Assembly (NCBI RefSeq): GCF_946885725.1
Contig: NZ_CAMPGZ010000002.1
Span: forward strand, 1-54,188
DNA from: an uncultured Nocardioides sp.
GTDB lineage: Bacteria > Actinomycetota > Actinomycetes > Propionibacteriales > Nocardioidaceae
Length of the DNA: 54,188 nt
Reading direction: 5' to 3'
Made by a program: the position numbers and the translations under genes. Positions 8,747 through 17,550 of this stretch are shown piece after piece. The notes beneath the pieces are model-generated. The model was not told where the DNA came from, did no database searches, and worked only from the letters and a program-made list of their open reading frames with translations. The stretch's first letter is position 1. Each line of letters starts with the position of its first letter.

Positions 8747-9886
8747 CTACGGGATCGGGTCGACCTCGTCGTGGTCCCCGACGCGCGCCGCCAGCGTCGA
8801 CAGGTGGTGCCGGCCGTCGCCGAGCCAGTGCTCGAGGGCGGTGAGGTGGCTGGTGTAGTGGCCGACGGCGTACTCCGCGGTCATGCCGATGCCGCCGTGC
8901 AGCTGAATCGCCTCCTGCCCGATGTGGCGGCCGGCCTTGCTCGCCTGCAGCGACGCGCGCGCCGCGGCGTCGGCGATCTCCTCGGGGGAGCCGGCGATCG
9001 ACACGAGCGTCGCCCAGAGCGTGAGGCTGCGGGCCATCTCGAGCGAGACGTACATGTCGGCGGCCCGGAACGTCAGCGCCTGGAACTTGTTGAGCGTGAC
9101 GCCGAACTGCTTCCGGCTGGTGAGGTACGACGTCGTCGTCTCGAGCTGGAAGGCCATCGCGCCGACCGCCTGGTGGCACGCCGCGATCCGGGTCCGGTCG
9201 AGCGCGGTGGCGATCGTCGCGGTGGCGTCCCCGCCGTCGCCGAGGGGCGTAGCGGCCGTGCCGGAGAAGCGGATCCGTGCCGCGCGCGAGCCGTCGTGCA
9301 CGGCGTAGCCGGTGCGCTCGGTCGCAGAAGGGTCGACCAGGAACAGCCCGGTCCCGCCGGACGGCAGCGCGGCCGACACCACGAGCACGTCCGCACGCGC
9401 GCCGTGGGGGACCGGCTCCTTCACGCCGTCGAGCGTCCAGCCGCCGTCGGGAGACGACGACGCAGTCACGGCGGTGGCGGACGGCTTCCAGCGCGACCCC
9501 GGCTCGAGGTGCGCGAACGCCACGATCGACTCCCCCTCGGCCAGCGGGCCGAGCACCGCCGACCGCTGTTCCTCGGATCCCGCAGCAGCCACGAGACCGC
9601 CGGCCAGCACGACCGTCGCGAGGAACGGCTCCGGCGCGAGCACCCGGCCGATCTCCTCCGCGACCAGCGAGACCTCGACCGGCCCCGCGCCCATGCCGCC
9701 GTGCTCCTCGGCGAACGGCAGGCCCAGCACACCGAGCTCGGCCAGTCGCCGCCACGTGGTCTCGTCGAAGCCCGGCTCGACGGCGACGGCCTTGCGCCGC
9801 TGCTCGAAGTCGCCGTAGGCCTTGCCCAGCAGCGCCCGGACGCTGTCGCGCAGCGCCTCCTGTTCCTCGTCGTACTCGAAGTTCAT
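8747..9886 (-). CDS. Acyl-CoA dehydrogenase, probable non-catalytic subunit
   Basis: A 379-aa protein of the FAD-dependent acyl-CoA dehydrogenase fold (N-terminal helical domain, beta domain, and C-terminal QLHGGIGMTAEYAVGHY-type segment). At the helix position where isovaleryl-CoA-dehydrogenase-like enzymes and FadE29 carry the catalytic Glu, this chain has Asp230 (ALDRTRI), while its operon partner has Glu. This resembles the alpha2beta2 ChsE/FadE28-FadE29 enzymes of steroid side-chain oxidation, in which only one chain is catalytic. It starts 7 bp after its partner's stop, with a GAGGG ribosome-binding site. Confidence 0.88.
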   Translation of the reverse strand: MNFEYDEEQEALRDSVRALLGKAYGDFEQRRKAVAVEPGFDETTWRRLAELGVLGLPFAEEHGGMGAGPVEVSLVAEEIGRVLAPEPFLATVVLAGGLVAAAGSEEQRSAVLGPLAEGESIVAFAHLEPGSRWKPSATAVTASSSPDGGWTLDGVKEPVPHGARADVLVVSAALPSGGTGLFLVDPSATERTGYAVHDGSRAARIRFSGTAATPLGDGGDATATIATALDRTRIAACHQAVGAMAFQLETTTSYLTSRKQFGVTLNKFQALTFRAADMYVSLEMARSLTLWATLVSIAGSPEEIADAAARASLQASKAGRHIGQEAIQLHGGIGMTAEYAVGHYTSHLTALEHWLGDGRHHLSTLAARVGDHDEVDPIP

Positions 9887-9893
9887 GAGGCCC

Positions 9894-11057
9894 TCACAGT
9901 CCCAGGATCGTGCCGGCGATGATCTGTCGCTGGATCTCGTTGGAGCCGCCGTAGATGGAGGCCTTGCGCAGGTTGAGGTACGACGGCGTGGCCACCCGCG
10001 CCCAGTCGTCGACGTCGCTCTGGTCGTCGGTCGCGCCCGTGGCCAGCGACGCCGGACCGGCGATGTCGACCACGAGCTCGCTGACGGCCTGCTGCAGCAC
10101 CGTCCCCTTCAGCTTGAGCACCGAGGAGGCCGGGTGCGGCTTGCCGTCCGAGGAGTGCGCTACCACGCGCAGCGCGGTGAGCTCCAGTGCCAGGAGCTCG
10201 TTCTCCAGGTCGGCGAACTGCGCAGCCACCAGCGGGTCCTCGAGCACGCCGACCTTGCGCGCCCACTCCTTCGCCTGCCACAGCACCCGCTTGGTCGAGC
10301 CGACCGGCGCGACGCCGACGCGCTCGTTGCCGAGCAGGAACTTCGCGTAGCTCCAGCCCTTGTTGACCTCGCCGACGAGGTTCTCGGCCGGGACCCGGAC
10401 GTCCTCGAACCAGACCTCGTTGACCTCGTGGCCGCCGTCGATCAGCTGGATCGGCCGCACCGTGACGCCCGGAGTCGTCATGTCGATCAGCAGGAACGAG
10501 ATGCCCAGCTGCTTCTTGGGCGCGTCGGGGTCGGTGCGCACGAGGCAGAAGATCCAGTCGCCGTACTGACCCAACGTGGTCCACGTCTTCTGGCCGTTCA
10601 CCACCCAGGTGTCGCCGTCGAGCACCGCGGAGGTCCGCAGCGACGCCAGGTCCGAGCCGGCGTCGGGCTCGGAGAAGCCCTGGGACCACCAGATGTCGAG
10701 GTTCGCGGTCGGAGGCAGGAAGCGCTCCTTCTGCTCCTGCGAGCCGAACGTCGCGATCACCGGCCCGACCATCGTGGCGTTGAACGCCAGCGGCGGCGGC
10801 ACGCACGCGCGCTGCATCTCCTCGTGCCAGATGTGCCGCTGCAGCGGCGTCCAGTCGCGACCGCCCCACTCGACCGGCCAGTTCGGCACGGCGAGCCCGG
10901 CGGCGTTGAGGATCCGCTGGCTCTGCACCCACATCTCCTTGGAGAGCTCGCGCCGGGAGGCCACGGCGTCCCGGATCTCCTGCGGCACCTGCGTGGTGAA
11001 GAACGTGCGCATCTCCTCGCGGAACGCGGCGTCCTCGGGGGTCAGCTCCAGCCTCAT
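9894..11057 (-). CDS. Acyl-CoA dehydrogenase, probable catalytic subunit
   Basis: A 387-aa FadE-type dehydrogenase. Visible landmarks are the FAD/substrate loop (GFSEPDAGSDLASL), WVVNGQKTWTT, Glu245 in LLGNERV (the expected base for isovaleryl-type and ChsE enzymes) and the C-terminal YGGSNEIQRQIIAG, where the medium-chain-type Glu is Gly. It introduces a 2,3 double bond in an acyl-CoA, probably a steroid-type or bulky substrate if it pairs with the next gene. The ATG follows an AGGAGG ribosome-binding site. The promoter overlaps a KstR-like operator. Confidence 0.9.
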   Translation of the reverse strand: MRLELTPEDAAFREEMRTFFTTQVPQEIRDAVASRRELSKEMWVQSQRILNAAGLAVPNWPVEWGGRDWTPLQRHIWHEEMQRACVPPPLAFNATMVGPVIATFGSQEQKERFLPPTANLDIWWSQGFSEPDAGSDLASLRTSAVLDGDTWVVNGQKTWTTLGQYGDWIFCLVRTDPDAPKKQLGISFLLIDMTTPGVTVRPIQLIDGGHEVNEVWFEDVRVPAENLVGEVNKGWSYAKFLLGNERVGVAPVGSTKRVLWQAKEWARKVGVLEDPLVAAQFADLENELLALELTALRVVAHSSDGKPHPASSVLKLKGTVLQQAVSELVVDIAGPASLATGATDDQSDVDDWARVATPSYLNLRKASIYGGSNEIQRQIIAGTILGL

Positions 11058-11088
11058 GCGGCCTCCTGGTCGGTCGGGGCTGGTCCCG

Positions 11089-11108
11089 AGTGTATGAAAC
11101 GTGTTCCA
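11089..11108 (-). promoter_or_regulatory. KstR-like operator with -10 box for the acyl-CoA dehydrogenase operon
   Basis: TGAAACGTGTTCCA at 11095-11108 matches the published KstR consensus TNNAACNNGTTNNA at every fixed base. Directly downstream on the minus strand is a -10 hexamer TACACT (11089-11094). A repressor bound here would cover the promoter. The consensus comes from mycobacterial cholesterol-regulon work; its use in this organism is inference. Confidence 0.55.
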
Positions 11109-11160
11109 GTACGGCGACGCGGGCGGTCCGACGAGCGACCCGGGTGGTTGCCACCGGGCG

Positions 11161-11166
11161 TACCGT
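11161..11166 (+). promoter_or_regulatory. -10 element, leaderless zwf
   Basis: TACCGT lies 7 nt upstream of the zwf ATG at 11174. Confidence 0.5.
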
Positions 11167-11173
11167 CACGTAC

Positions 11174-12667
11174 ATGGCCAGCCCCACCGACGACTCTGCC
11201 GACCCCCATGTGATCGTCCTCGTCGGCGCGACCGGCGACCTGTCCAAGCGCAAGCTGCTGCCGGGCATGTTCCACCTCTACAGGGCGGGGCTCGCCCGTG
11301 ACATCCGGATCGTCGGGACGGCGCTCGACGACATCTCCAATGACGAGTTCCTCGAGATCGCCCGCGCCGCGTGCCGCGAGAAGGACTCCTCGGCCGGGGA
11401 GAACCAGCGCGAGGCGGCCACCGACGACGAGTGGGCCGACTTCGCCCGCCGGCTCAGCTACGTACCGACGAGCAAGGGACCCCAGGCCCTGGCCGACGCC
11501 GTCGCCCGCGCGGAGAAGGAGCTGCGCGAGGAGGTCGACGGTGAGGAGGTCCGCTACCTGCACTACCTGAGCGTCCCGCCCAAGGCCGCGCTGGCCGCGG
11601 TGCACATGCTCGGCGAGGCCGGGCTGGTCGAGCGCGCGCGGATCGTCATGGAGAAGCCGTTCGGCACCGACTACGAGTCGGCCGTCGACCTCAACCGCCA
11701 GCTGCACGAGGTCTTCGCCGAGGAGCAGATCTTCCGGATCGACCACTTCCTCGGCAAGGAGGCCGCGCAGAACATCCTCGCGTTCCGGTTCGCCAACGGT
11801 CTGTTCGAGCCGATCTGGAACCGCAACCACATCGACCACGTGCAGATCGACGTACCCGAGACCCTCGGGCTCGAGGGCCGCGAGGCGTTCTACGAGCAGA
11901 CCGGCGCCTACAAGGACATGGTCGTCACCCACCTGTTCCAGGTGATGGCGTTCATGGCGATGGAGCCGCCGACGTCGCTGGCGCCCGGGCCGATCGGGGA
12001 GGAGAAGAACAAGGTCTTCCGGTCGATGCGGCCGATCGAGCCGCACAACGTCGTGCGCGGCCAGTTCGCCGGCTATCGCGACCGCGAGGGCATCTCCCGC
12101 GACTCCGACACCGAGACCTTCATCGCGCTCAAGGCCGAGATCGACAACTGGCGCTGGGCCGGCGTGCCGTTCTTCCTTCGCACCGGCAAGAAGATGGCCG
12201 AGAGCGCCCGGATCATCTCGATCGCGTTCAAGGAGCCGCCACGCACGATGTTCCCGCCCGGCTCGGGCGTCGGCGCGCACGGCCCCGACCACCTCACCTT
12301 CGACCTCGCAGACTCCTCGAAGATGTCGCTGTCCTTCTACGGCAAGCGGCCCGGCCCCGGCATGAAGCTGGACAAGCTGAGCATGCAGTTCGCCATGCAC
12401 GAGTCCGACTATGCAGGTGCCGGGCTCGAGGCGTACGAGCGGCTGATCCACGACGCGATGCGCGGCGACCACACACTGTTCACCAAGGCCGAGGGCATCG
12501 AATGCCTGTGGGACCTGTCCCGCCCGCTGCTCGCCGACCCGCCGCCGGTGCGGATCTACCAGCCCGGCACCTGGGGACCCAACGCGATCCACCAGCTCAT
12601 CGCGCCCAACGCCTGGCGGCTGCCGTTCGAGCGCACCTGGCGCGACCCCAACGTGCTTGGGCACTGA
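11174..12667 (+). CDS. zwf: Glucose-6-phosphate 1-dehydrogenase
   Basis: A 497-aa cytosolic enzyme that oxidises glucose 6-phosphate to 6-phosphogluconolactone with NADP reduction, opening the oxidative pentose phosphate pathway. Landmarks: the Rossmann motif VGATGDLSKRKLLP near the N-terminus, EKPFGTDYESA, and the active-site RIDHFLGKE with His191. Length is normal for the family. The ATG is preferred because TACCGT sits 7 nt upstream. No other pentose phosphate gene is adjacent. It is divergent from the acyl-CoA dehydrogenase operon, and the two promoters share about 115 bp. Confidence 0.96.
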   Translation: MASPTDDSADPHVIVLVGATGDLSKRKLLPGMFHLYRAGLARDIRIVGTALDDISNDEFLEIARAACREKDSSAGENQREAATDDEWADFARRLSYVPTSKGPQALADAVARAEKELREEVDGEEVRYLHYLSVPPKAALAAVHMLGEAGLVERARIVMEKPFGTDYESAVDLNRQLHEVFAEEQIFRIDHFLGKEAAQNILAFRFANGLFEPIWNRNHIDHVQIDVPETLGLEGREAFYEQTGAYKDMVVTHLFQVMAFMAMEPPTSLAPGPIGEEKNKVFRSMRPIEPHNVVRGQFAGYRDREGISRDSDTETFIALKAEIDNWRWAGVPFFLRTGKKMAESARIISIAFKEPPRTMFPPGSGVGAHGPDHLTFDLADSSKMSLSFYGKRPGPGMKLDKLSMQFAMHESDYAGAGLEAYERLIHDAMRGDHTLFTKAEGIECLWDLSRPLLADPPPVRIYQPGTWGPNAIHQLIAPNAWRLPFERTWRDPNVLGH

Positions 12668-12742
12668 CCGGGCTGACCCTCCAGCACGTCTGGCGGACCC
12701 AGCCGATGTTTGGCGCCCGCGCCCAGGGGCAAATCCTCAGGC

Positions 12743-14125
12743 ATGTCCTCCAGCGTCGAGAACTCCGCCGAAAGGGCCTCGTCAGGGCCCAAGCTCGCGC
12801 GCAACATGACCGCGGCCCTGCTCTTCTTCTACGTCCTCGGTGACGTCCTCGGATCCGGGATCTACGCCCTCATCGGCCTGGTCGCGGACGAGGTCGGCGG
12901 GGCCTTCTGGACCGCGTTCGCGCTCGGTGTCGGTGTCGCGCTGATCACCGGGCTCGCGTACGCCGAGCTGGTGACGCGCTACCCGGTCGCCGCCGGTGCC
13001 GCGCTCTACATCGCCAAGGCGTTCCGCAACGACTTCTTCACCTTCGTCGTGACCTACTGCATGCTCGCGGCGATCGTGACCGCGTCCGGCGCGCTCGCGC
13101 TGACGTTCGGTGGCGACTACTTCAAGGAGTTCGTCGACTGGCCGACGCTGCTCGTGGCCGTCGCGTTCGTCGCCGTACTCTCCTTCATCAACTTCCGTGG
13201 CATCTCCGAGACCGCCAAGACCAACGCGGTGATGACGTTCATCGAGCTGACCGGTCTGCTCATCGTCATCGCCACCGGCATCGCCGTGATCTTCACCGGC
13301 GACGCGCAGTACGGGCAGGTCGTGGACTTCAAGGGCGACGGCAGCGTCGTGCTCGCCATCCTCGGCGGTGCCGCGCTCTCGTTCTTCGCGATGACCGGCT
13401 TCGAGAACGCCGCCAACGTCGCCGAGGAGACCAAGAACGCCACGAAGGTCTTCCCCAAGGCGCTGCTCGGCGGCATGGCCGTCGCCGGACTGCTCTACGT
13501 GCTGGTGGCGCTGTCGACCTCCCTCGTGGCGCCGCACGACAAGGTCGCCGGTTCCGAGGGCGCGCTGCTCGAGGTGGTGCGCGAGGGTCCGTTCCCGATC
13601 CCGCTGTGGTTCTTCGCGGCCATCGCGCTGGTCGCGGTGACCAACACCTGCCTGGTCACGATGGTGACCCAGTCGCGCATCCTCTACGGCATGGCGCAGG
13701 AGGGCGCCATCCCCGAGGTGTTCGCCAAGGTGCACAGCAAGCGGAAGACCCCGTGGGTCGGCATCGCGTTCACCTTCGTGATGGTGGTCGGGCTGCTCGT
13801 CGCCGCCGGTGCCGAGGTCGCGACCCTGGCCAGCGCGTCGGTGGTGTTCCTGCTGTTCATCTACGGCCTGGTGATCATCGCCTGCCTCAAGCTGCGCCGC
13901 GAGGAGTCCGAGCCCGCGTCGTTCCGGGCGCCCACCCTGCTGCTCTACGTCGGCATCCTCGGCAACGCCGGGCTGCTGTTCTACACGATCCTCGACGACC
14001 CGAGCCTGCTCGTGTACTGCGGCGCGCTGCTCGCCGTCGGCCTGGTCCTCTGGGCCGCGAACCACATGCACGGACGCCGTCGCGACGCCAAGGCCGCCGA
14101 GGCCGAGGCGAAGGCCGGCGTCTAG
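12743..14125 (+). CDS. APC-family amino acid permease
   Basis: A 460-aa integral membrane protein with about 12 hydrophobic helices. The first helix carries the LGDVLGSGIYALIG pattern typical of the amino acid/polyamine/organocation superfamily, and FFAMTGFENAANVAEETKN matches the conserved helix 6 region. A short hydrophilic tail rich in Ala and Lys closes the protein. Substrate cannot be told from sequence. The ATG at 12743 gives a 33-residue cytoplasmic head; the upstream ribosome-binding site is weak. Confidence 0.88.
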   Translation: MSSSVENSAERASSGPKLARNMTAALLFFYVLGDVLGSGIYALIGLVADEVGGAFWTAFALGVGVALITGLAYAELVTRYPVAAGAALYIAKAFRNDFFTFVVTYCMLAAIVTASGALALTFGGDYFKEFVDWPTLLVAVAFVAVLSFINFRGISETAKTNAVMTFIELTGLLIVIATGIAVIFTGDAQYGQVVDFKGDGSVVLAILGGAALSFFAMTGFENAANVAEETKNATKVFPKALLGGMAVAGLLYVLVALSTSLVAPHDKVAGSEGALLEVVREGPFPIPLWFFAAIALVAVTNTCLVTMVTQSRILYGMAQEGAIPEVFAKVHSKRKTPWVGIAFTFVMVVGLLVAAGAEVATLASASVVFLLFIYGLVIIACLKLRREESEPASFRAPTLLLYVGILGNAGLLFYTILDDPSLLVYCGALLAVGLVLWAANHMHGRRRDAKAAEAEAKAGV

Positions 14126-14132
14126 GCCCGCT

Positions 14133-14138
14133 TAGTCT
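14133..14138 (+). promoter_or_regulatory. -10 element, leaderless start of M15-like gene
   Basis: TAGTCT ends 7 nt before the GTG at 14146, within the gap after the permease gene. Confidence 0.5.
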
Positions 14139-14145
14139 CGGGGGC

Positions 14146-14937
14146 GTGTCCTGCCTGGCCTGGCTCATCGCCGCGCTCGCGTTCACGGTGCCCGCGGTGG
14201 GCTGCCCGGTCCCCGCGCCGGACCCGCCGCACCTGACGCAGTGGCCGGTGGGACAGCGCACGCTGCCGACGCGGCCCGACGGGTTCGGCGTCGTACGGCG
14301 TACTCCGCCCGCGCTGCGTGAGCGGCGGATGGCCACGACGGACGCGCTGCCCCCGCCGCCCGACGCCAGGTGGCGCTCGTCGGTCACCCGGATCACGCCG
14401 GCGGTCCGGGCCCGGATGGGCACGTCCTGGGAGCCCGGCTGCCCGGTGCGGCTGCGCGACCTGCGCTACGTGCAGGTGGTGTTCCACGGCTTCGACGGCC
14501 GACCCCACACCGGCGAGCTGATCATCCAGAAGGACCACGCCCGCAACGTGGCCGGCGTGTTCCGGCGGCTCTACCGGGCCCGGTTCCCGATCGAGGAGAT
14601 GCGGCTGCCCACCTCGGCCGAGCGCGATCCGACGCCCAGCGGCGACGGCAACGGCACCGGCGCGATGGTGTGCCGCGCGACCACCAAGGGGTCGTCGTAC
14701 TCCGCCCACGCCTACGGCCTGGCCATCGACCTCAACCCGTTCCAGAACCCCTACCTCAACGACGGCCTGGTGATCCCCGAGCGGGCCCGGTCCTACCTCG
14801 ACCGGTCCTGGCACCGGCCGGGGATGATCCGGCCGGGCGGGCTGGTGGTGCGGGCGTTCGCGCGGATCGGCTGGTCGTGGGGCGGGAGCTGGCGGACGCT
14901 CAAGGACTACCAGCACTTCAGCGCGACCGGCCGCTGA
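14146..14937 (+). CDS. Secreted M15-family (VanY/D-Ala-D-Ala carboxypeptidase-like) peptidase
   Basis: A 263-aa protein with an N-terminal signal segment of about 19 residues ending at Cys (AFTVPAVGC), possibly a lipoprotein. The C-terminal domain has the zinc-site pattern SAHAYGLAIDLNPFQNP (His and Asp ligands) and a later His in KDYQHF, as in M15 peptidases that trim peptidoglycan peptides. The GTG start gives a proper signal peptide and lies 7 nt after TAGTCT. It is followed at once by palindromic element copy 2. Confidence 0.82.
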   Translation: MSCLAWLIAALAFTVPAVGCPVPAPDPPHLTQWPVGQRTLPTRPDGFGVVRRTPPALRERRMATTDALPPPPDARWRSSVTRITPAVRARMGTSWEPGCPVRLRDLRYVQVVFHGFDGRPHTGELIIQKDHARNVAGVFRRLYRARFPIEEMRLPTSAERDPTPSGDGNGTGAMVCRATTKGSSYSAHAYGLAIDLNPFQNPYLNDGLVIPERARSYLDRSWHRPGMIRPGGLVVRAFARIGWSWGGSWRTLKDYQHFSATGR

Positions 14938-14938
14938 C

Positions 14939-15002
14939 AACAACGATTCGTCTGCGACCCGCCCGCGTAGAACACCCCGTAGACCGCAGACGAATCGTTG
15001 TC
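14939..15002 (+). repeat. 64-nt palindromic element, copy 2
   Basis: Inverted arms of 17 bp (14940-14956 and 14985-15001, core CAACGATTCGTCTGCG) enclose a 28-nt loop. Aligned with copy 1 in the direction of each upstream gene, 56 of 64 bases agree, including the loop string AACACCCCGTAGA. It begins 2 bp after the peptidase stop and ends 28 bp before the pcrA ATG. Confidence 0.75.
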
Positions 15003-15014
15003 CCCGCCGGGACG

Positions 15015-15020
15015 TAGGGT
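15015..15020 (+). promoter_or_regulatory. -10 element for pcrA
   Basis: TAGGGT lies 10 nt upstream of the ATG at 15031, so the transcript would have almost no leader. Confidence 0.4.
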
Positions 15021-15030
15021 GGCCGGTGAG

Positions 15031-17493
15031 ATGAATGCGCTGTTCCCGATCCCGCAGGCTCCGACTGCGGCCGACGACGTCATCGACGTCGAAGACCCCG
15101 GCGACGCGGCCGCAGGGGAGAGGCGGAGCCGTCGGCGCGGGCCGTCGCCCGAGGAGCTGCTCGAGGGGCTCAACGAGCCGCAGAAGGCCGCGGTCATGCA
15201 TGCCGGGCCGCCGCTGCTGGTCGTCGCCGGCGCGGGATCGGGCAAGACCCGGGTGCTCACCCGGCGCATCGCCTGGCTGATCAGCGAGCGCAAGGCGCAC
15301 CCCGGCTCGATCCTGGCGATCACGTTCACCAACAAGGCCGCCGCCGAGATGCGCGAGCGGGTCGAGGAGCTCGTCGGCCGGCGGGCCCGGATCATGTGGG
15401 TCTCGACGTTCCACTCGGCGTGCGTGCGCATCCTGCGCAAGGAGATCGACAAGTTCGGCTACAAGTCGTCGTTCTCGATCTACGACGCCGCCGACTCCAA
15501 GCGGCTCATGCAGATCGTGCTGCGCGAGCTCGACCTCGACCCCAAGCGCTACCAGCCGCGCGCCGTGCTCAACTGGGTGTCGAACCAGAAGAACGAGCTC
15601 GTCGACCACGAGGACGCGACCAAGAACGCCCGCAACCACCTCGAGGAGACCTACGCGCAGGCCTACGCGATGTACCAGCAGCGACTGCGCGACGCCAACG
15701 CCCTCGACTTCGACGACCTGATCATGACGACCGTGCACCTGTTCCAGGCGTTCCCCGAGGTGCGCGAGAACTACCGCCGCCGCTTCCGGCACGTTCTCGT
15801 CGACGAGTACCAGGACACCAACCACGCGCAGTACGCCCTCGTCCGCGAGCTGTGCGCCCACGACATCGGCCGACCGGTGACCGCCGGCGGCGCCGACCCC
15901 GACGCGCCCGACGGCGACGGCGCGGTCGAGCCGTCGGAGCTGATGGTCGTGGGAGACGCCGACCAGTCGATCTACGCCTTCCGCGGCGCCAGCATCCGCA
16001 ACATCCTCCAGTTCGAGGAGGACTTCCCCGACGCCAAGACGATCCTGCTCGAGCAGAACTACCGGTCGACCCAGACCATCCTCGAGGCCGCCAACGCGGT
16101 GATCAGCCGCAACAAGGGGCGCAAGGCCAAGAACCTCTGGTCCGATGCCGGCGAGGGCGAGCGGATCGTCGGGTACGTCGCCGACGACGAGCACGACGAG
16201 GCCCGGTTCGTCAGCGAGCAGATCGACAAGCTCGTGGACACCGAGGGCATCAAGCCGTCGGACGTCGCGGTGTTCTACCGCACCAACGCCCAGTCCCGTG
16301 TGTTCGAGGAAGTCTTCATCCGCACCGGCCAGCCCTACCGGGTCGTCGGGGGGGTTCGCTTCTACGAACGCCGCGAGGTGCGCGACGCGCTCGCCTACCT
16401 GCGCATGCTGGTCAACCCGGCCGACGAGATCTCGCTGCGCCGCGTGCTCAACACCCCCAAGCGCGGCATCGGGGAGCGTGCCGAGGCCTGCGTCGAGGCC
16501 CTCGCCCAGCGCGAGCGCATCACGTTCTGGGAGGCGCTGCAGCGTGCCGACGAGGCACCCGGCATCGCCACCCGGTCGCTCACGGCGATCCGCGGCTTCG
16601 TCGAGATGGTGCAAGAGCTGCAGTCGATGGTCGACGCCGGCGAGCGCGCCGACGTCGTGCTCGAGGCCGTGCTCGCGCGCAGCGGCTACCTCGCCGAGCT
16701 CGAGGCCAGCGACGACCCGCAGGACGAGACCCGCGTCGAGAACCTCGCCGAGCTGGTCGCGGTCGCCCGCGAGTTCGCCGACGACCCGGTGCTCGGTCCC
16801 TCCGCCGACCCGGCCGAGGCGGCCGGCCCCGACGCTCCGACGCCGACGCTCGGCGACTTCCTCGAGCGGGTCGCGCTCGTCGCCGACAGCGACCAGATCC
16901 CCGACGCCGACGAGACCGGCGGCGTGGTGACGCTGATGACGCTGCACACCGCCAAGGGCCTCGAGTTCCCGGTCGTCTTCCTCACCGGCATGGAGGACGG
17001 CGTCTTCCCGCACCAGCGCGCGCTGGGCGACCAGCCAGAGCTCGAGGAGGAGCGCCGGCTGGCGTACGTCGGCGTGACCCGTGCGCAGAAGCGGCTCTTC
17101 GTCTCGCGCGCGGTCGTCCGCTCCGCGTGGGGCGCGCCTTCGCACAACCCGGCGTCCCGGTTCCTCGACGAGCTCCCCGTCGACCTCGTCGACTGGCAGC
17201 GCACCGAGGCCGCGCAGACGTCGTGGAGCCGACCGGTCGCGGCCTACGCGCAGCGCAGCCAGCCGACGCGTCGTTTCGGCAGCGCCGCGGCCCGCGCCGA
17301 CGCCGACGCCCGCGGCAAGACCCGCGAGGTGCCGACGCTGGAGCCCGGCGACCGCGTCGTGCACGACAGCTTCGGCATGGGCACGGTGGTGACGATGGAG
17401 GGCATCGGCGACAAGGCTGTCGCCTCCATCGACTTCGGCTCTCAGGGCGTCAAGCGGCTGCTGATGCGCTACGCGCCCGTCGAGAAGCTCTGA
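15031..17493 (+). CDS. pcrA: UvrD/PcrA-type DNA helicase (superfamily 1)
   Basis: An 820-aa ATP-dependent 3'-5' helicase for repair and replication. Landmarks: Q-motif (LNEPQKAAVMH), Walker A GAGSGKT near residue 70, motif Ia (AITFTNKAAAEM), Walker B DEYQDTN near 258, GDADQSIYAFRGA, YRSTQTIL, TLHTAKGLEFPVVF and VGVTRAQKRLF. A short acidic, Gly/Asp/Pro-rich insert sits between DEYQD and GDADQS. The C-terminus ends in a PcrA-type tail (GDRVVHDSFGMGTV) known to contact RNA polymerase in relatives. In-frame TTG/GTG codons upstream lie in the palindrome or -10 box, so the ATG is preferred. Confidence 0.95.
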   Translation: MNALFPIPQAPTAADDVIDVEDPGDAAAGERRSRRRGPSPEELLEGLNEPQKAAVMHAGPPLLVVAGAGSGKTRVLTRRIAWLISERKAHPGSILAITFTNKAAAEMRERVEELVGRRARIMWVSTFHSACVRILRKEIDKFGYKSSFSIYDAADSKRLMQIVLRELDLDPKRYQPRAVLNWVSNQKNELVDHEDATKNARNHLEETYAQAYAMYQQRLRDANALDFDDLIMTTVHLFQAFPEVRENYRRRFRHVLVDEYQDTNHAQYALVRELCAHDIGRPVTAGGADPDAPDGDGAVEPSELMVVGDADQSIYAFRGASIRNILQFEEDFPDAKTILLEQNYRSTQTILEAANAVISRNKGRKAKNLWSDAGEGERIVGYVADDEHDEARFVSEQIDKLVDTEGIKPSDVAVFYRTNAQSRVFEEVFIRTGQPYRVVGGVRFYERREVRDALAYLRMLVNPADEISLRRVLNTPKRGIGERAEACVEALAQRERITFWEALQRADEAPGIATRSLTAIRGFVEMVQELQSMVDAGERADVVLEAVLARSGYLAELEASDDPQDETRVENLAELVAVAREFADDPVLGPSADPAEAAGPDAPTPTLGDFLERVALVADSDQIPDADETGGVVTLMTLHTAKGLEFPVVFLTGMEDGVFPHQRALGDQPELEEERRLAYVGVTRAQKRLFVSRAVVRSAWGAPSHNPASRFLDELPVDLVDWQRTEAAQTSWSRPVAAYAQRSQPTRRFGSAAARADADARGKTREVPTLEPGDRVVHDSFGMGTVVTMEGIGDKAVASIDFGSQGVKRLLMRYAPVEKL

Positions 17494-17512
17494 CACAAGA
17501 GAGCGTGCGGGC

Positions 17513-17543
17513 TTGACCTTGCAGCCGCTCGAAGCCCGAGGGT
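17513..17543 (+). promoter_or_regulatory. MerR-type promoter with 19-bp spacer
   Basis: TTGACC (17513-17518) and GAGGGT (17538-17543) are separated by 19 bp, the over-long spacing typical of MerR-controlled promoters, and the region is an imperfect dyad bounded by GACC and GGTC. It precedes the MerR-type gene at 17551, suggesting autoregulation of the regulator-pump operon. Confidence 0.45.
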
Positions 17544-17550
17544 CGCTGCC

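Noticed and set aside
8685..9922. Long open frames antisense to real genes (here opposite the acyl-CoA dehydrogenase; similar ones occur throughout)
   Set aside because: They are Arg/Ala/Gly/Pro-rich shadows of GC-rich genes, without ribosome-binding sites or domain matches.
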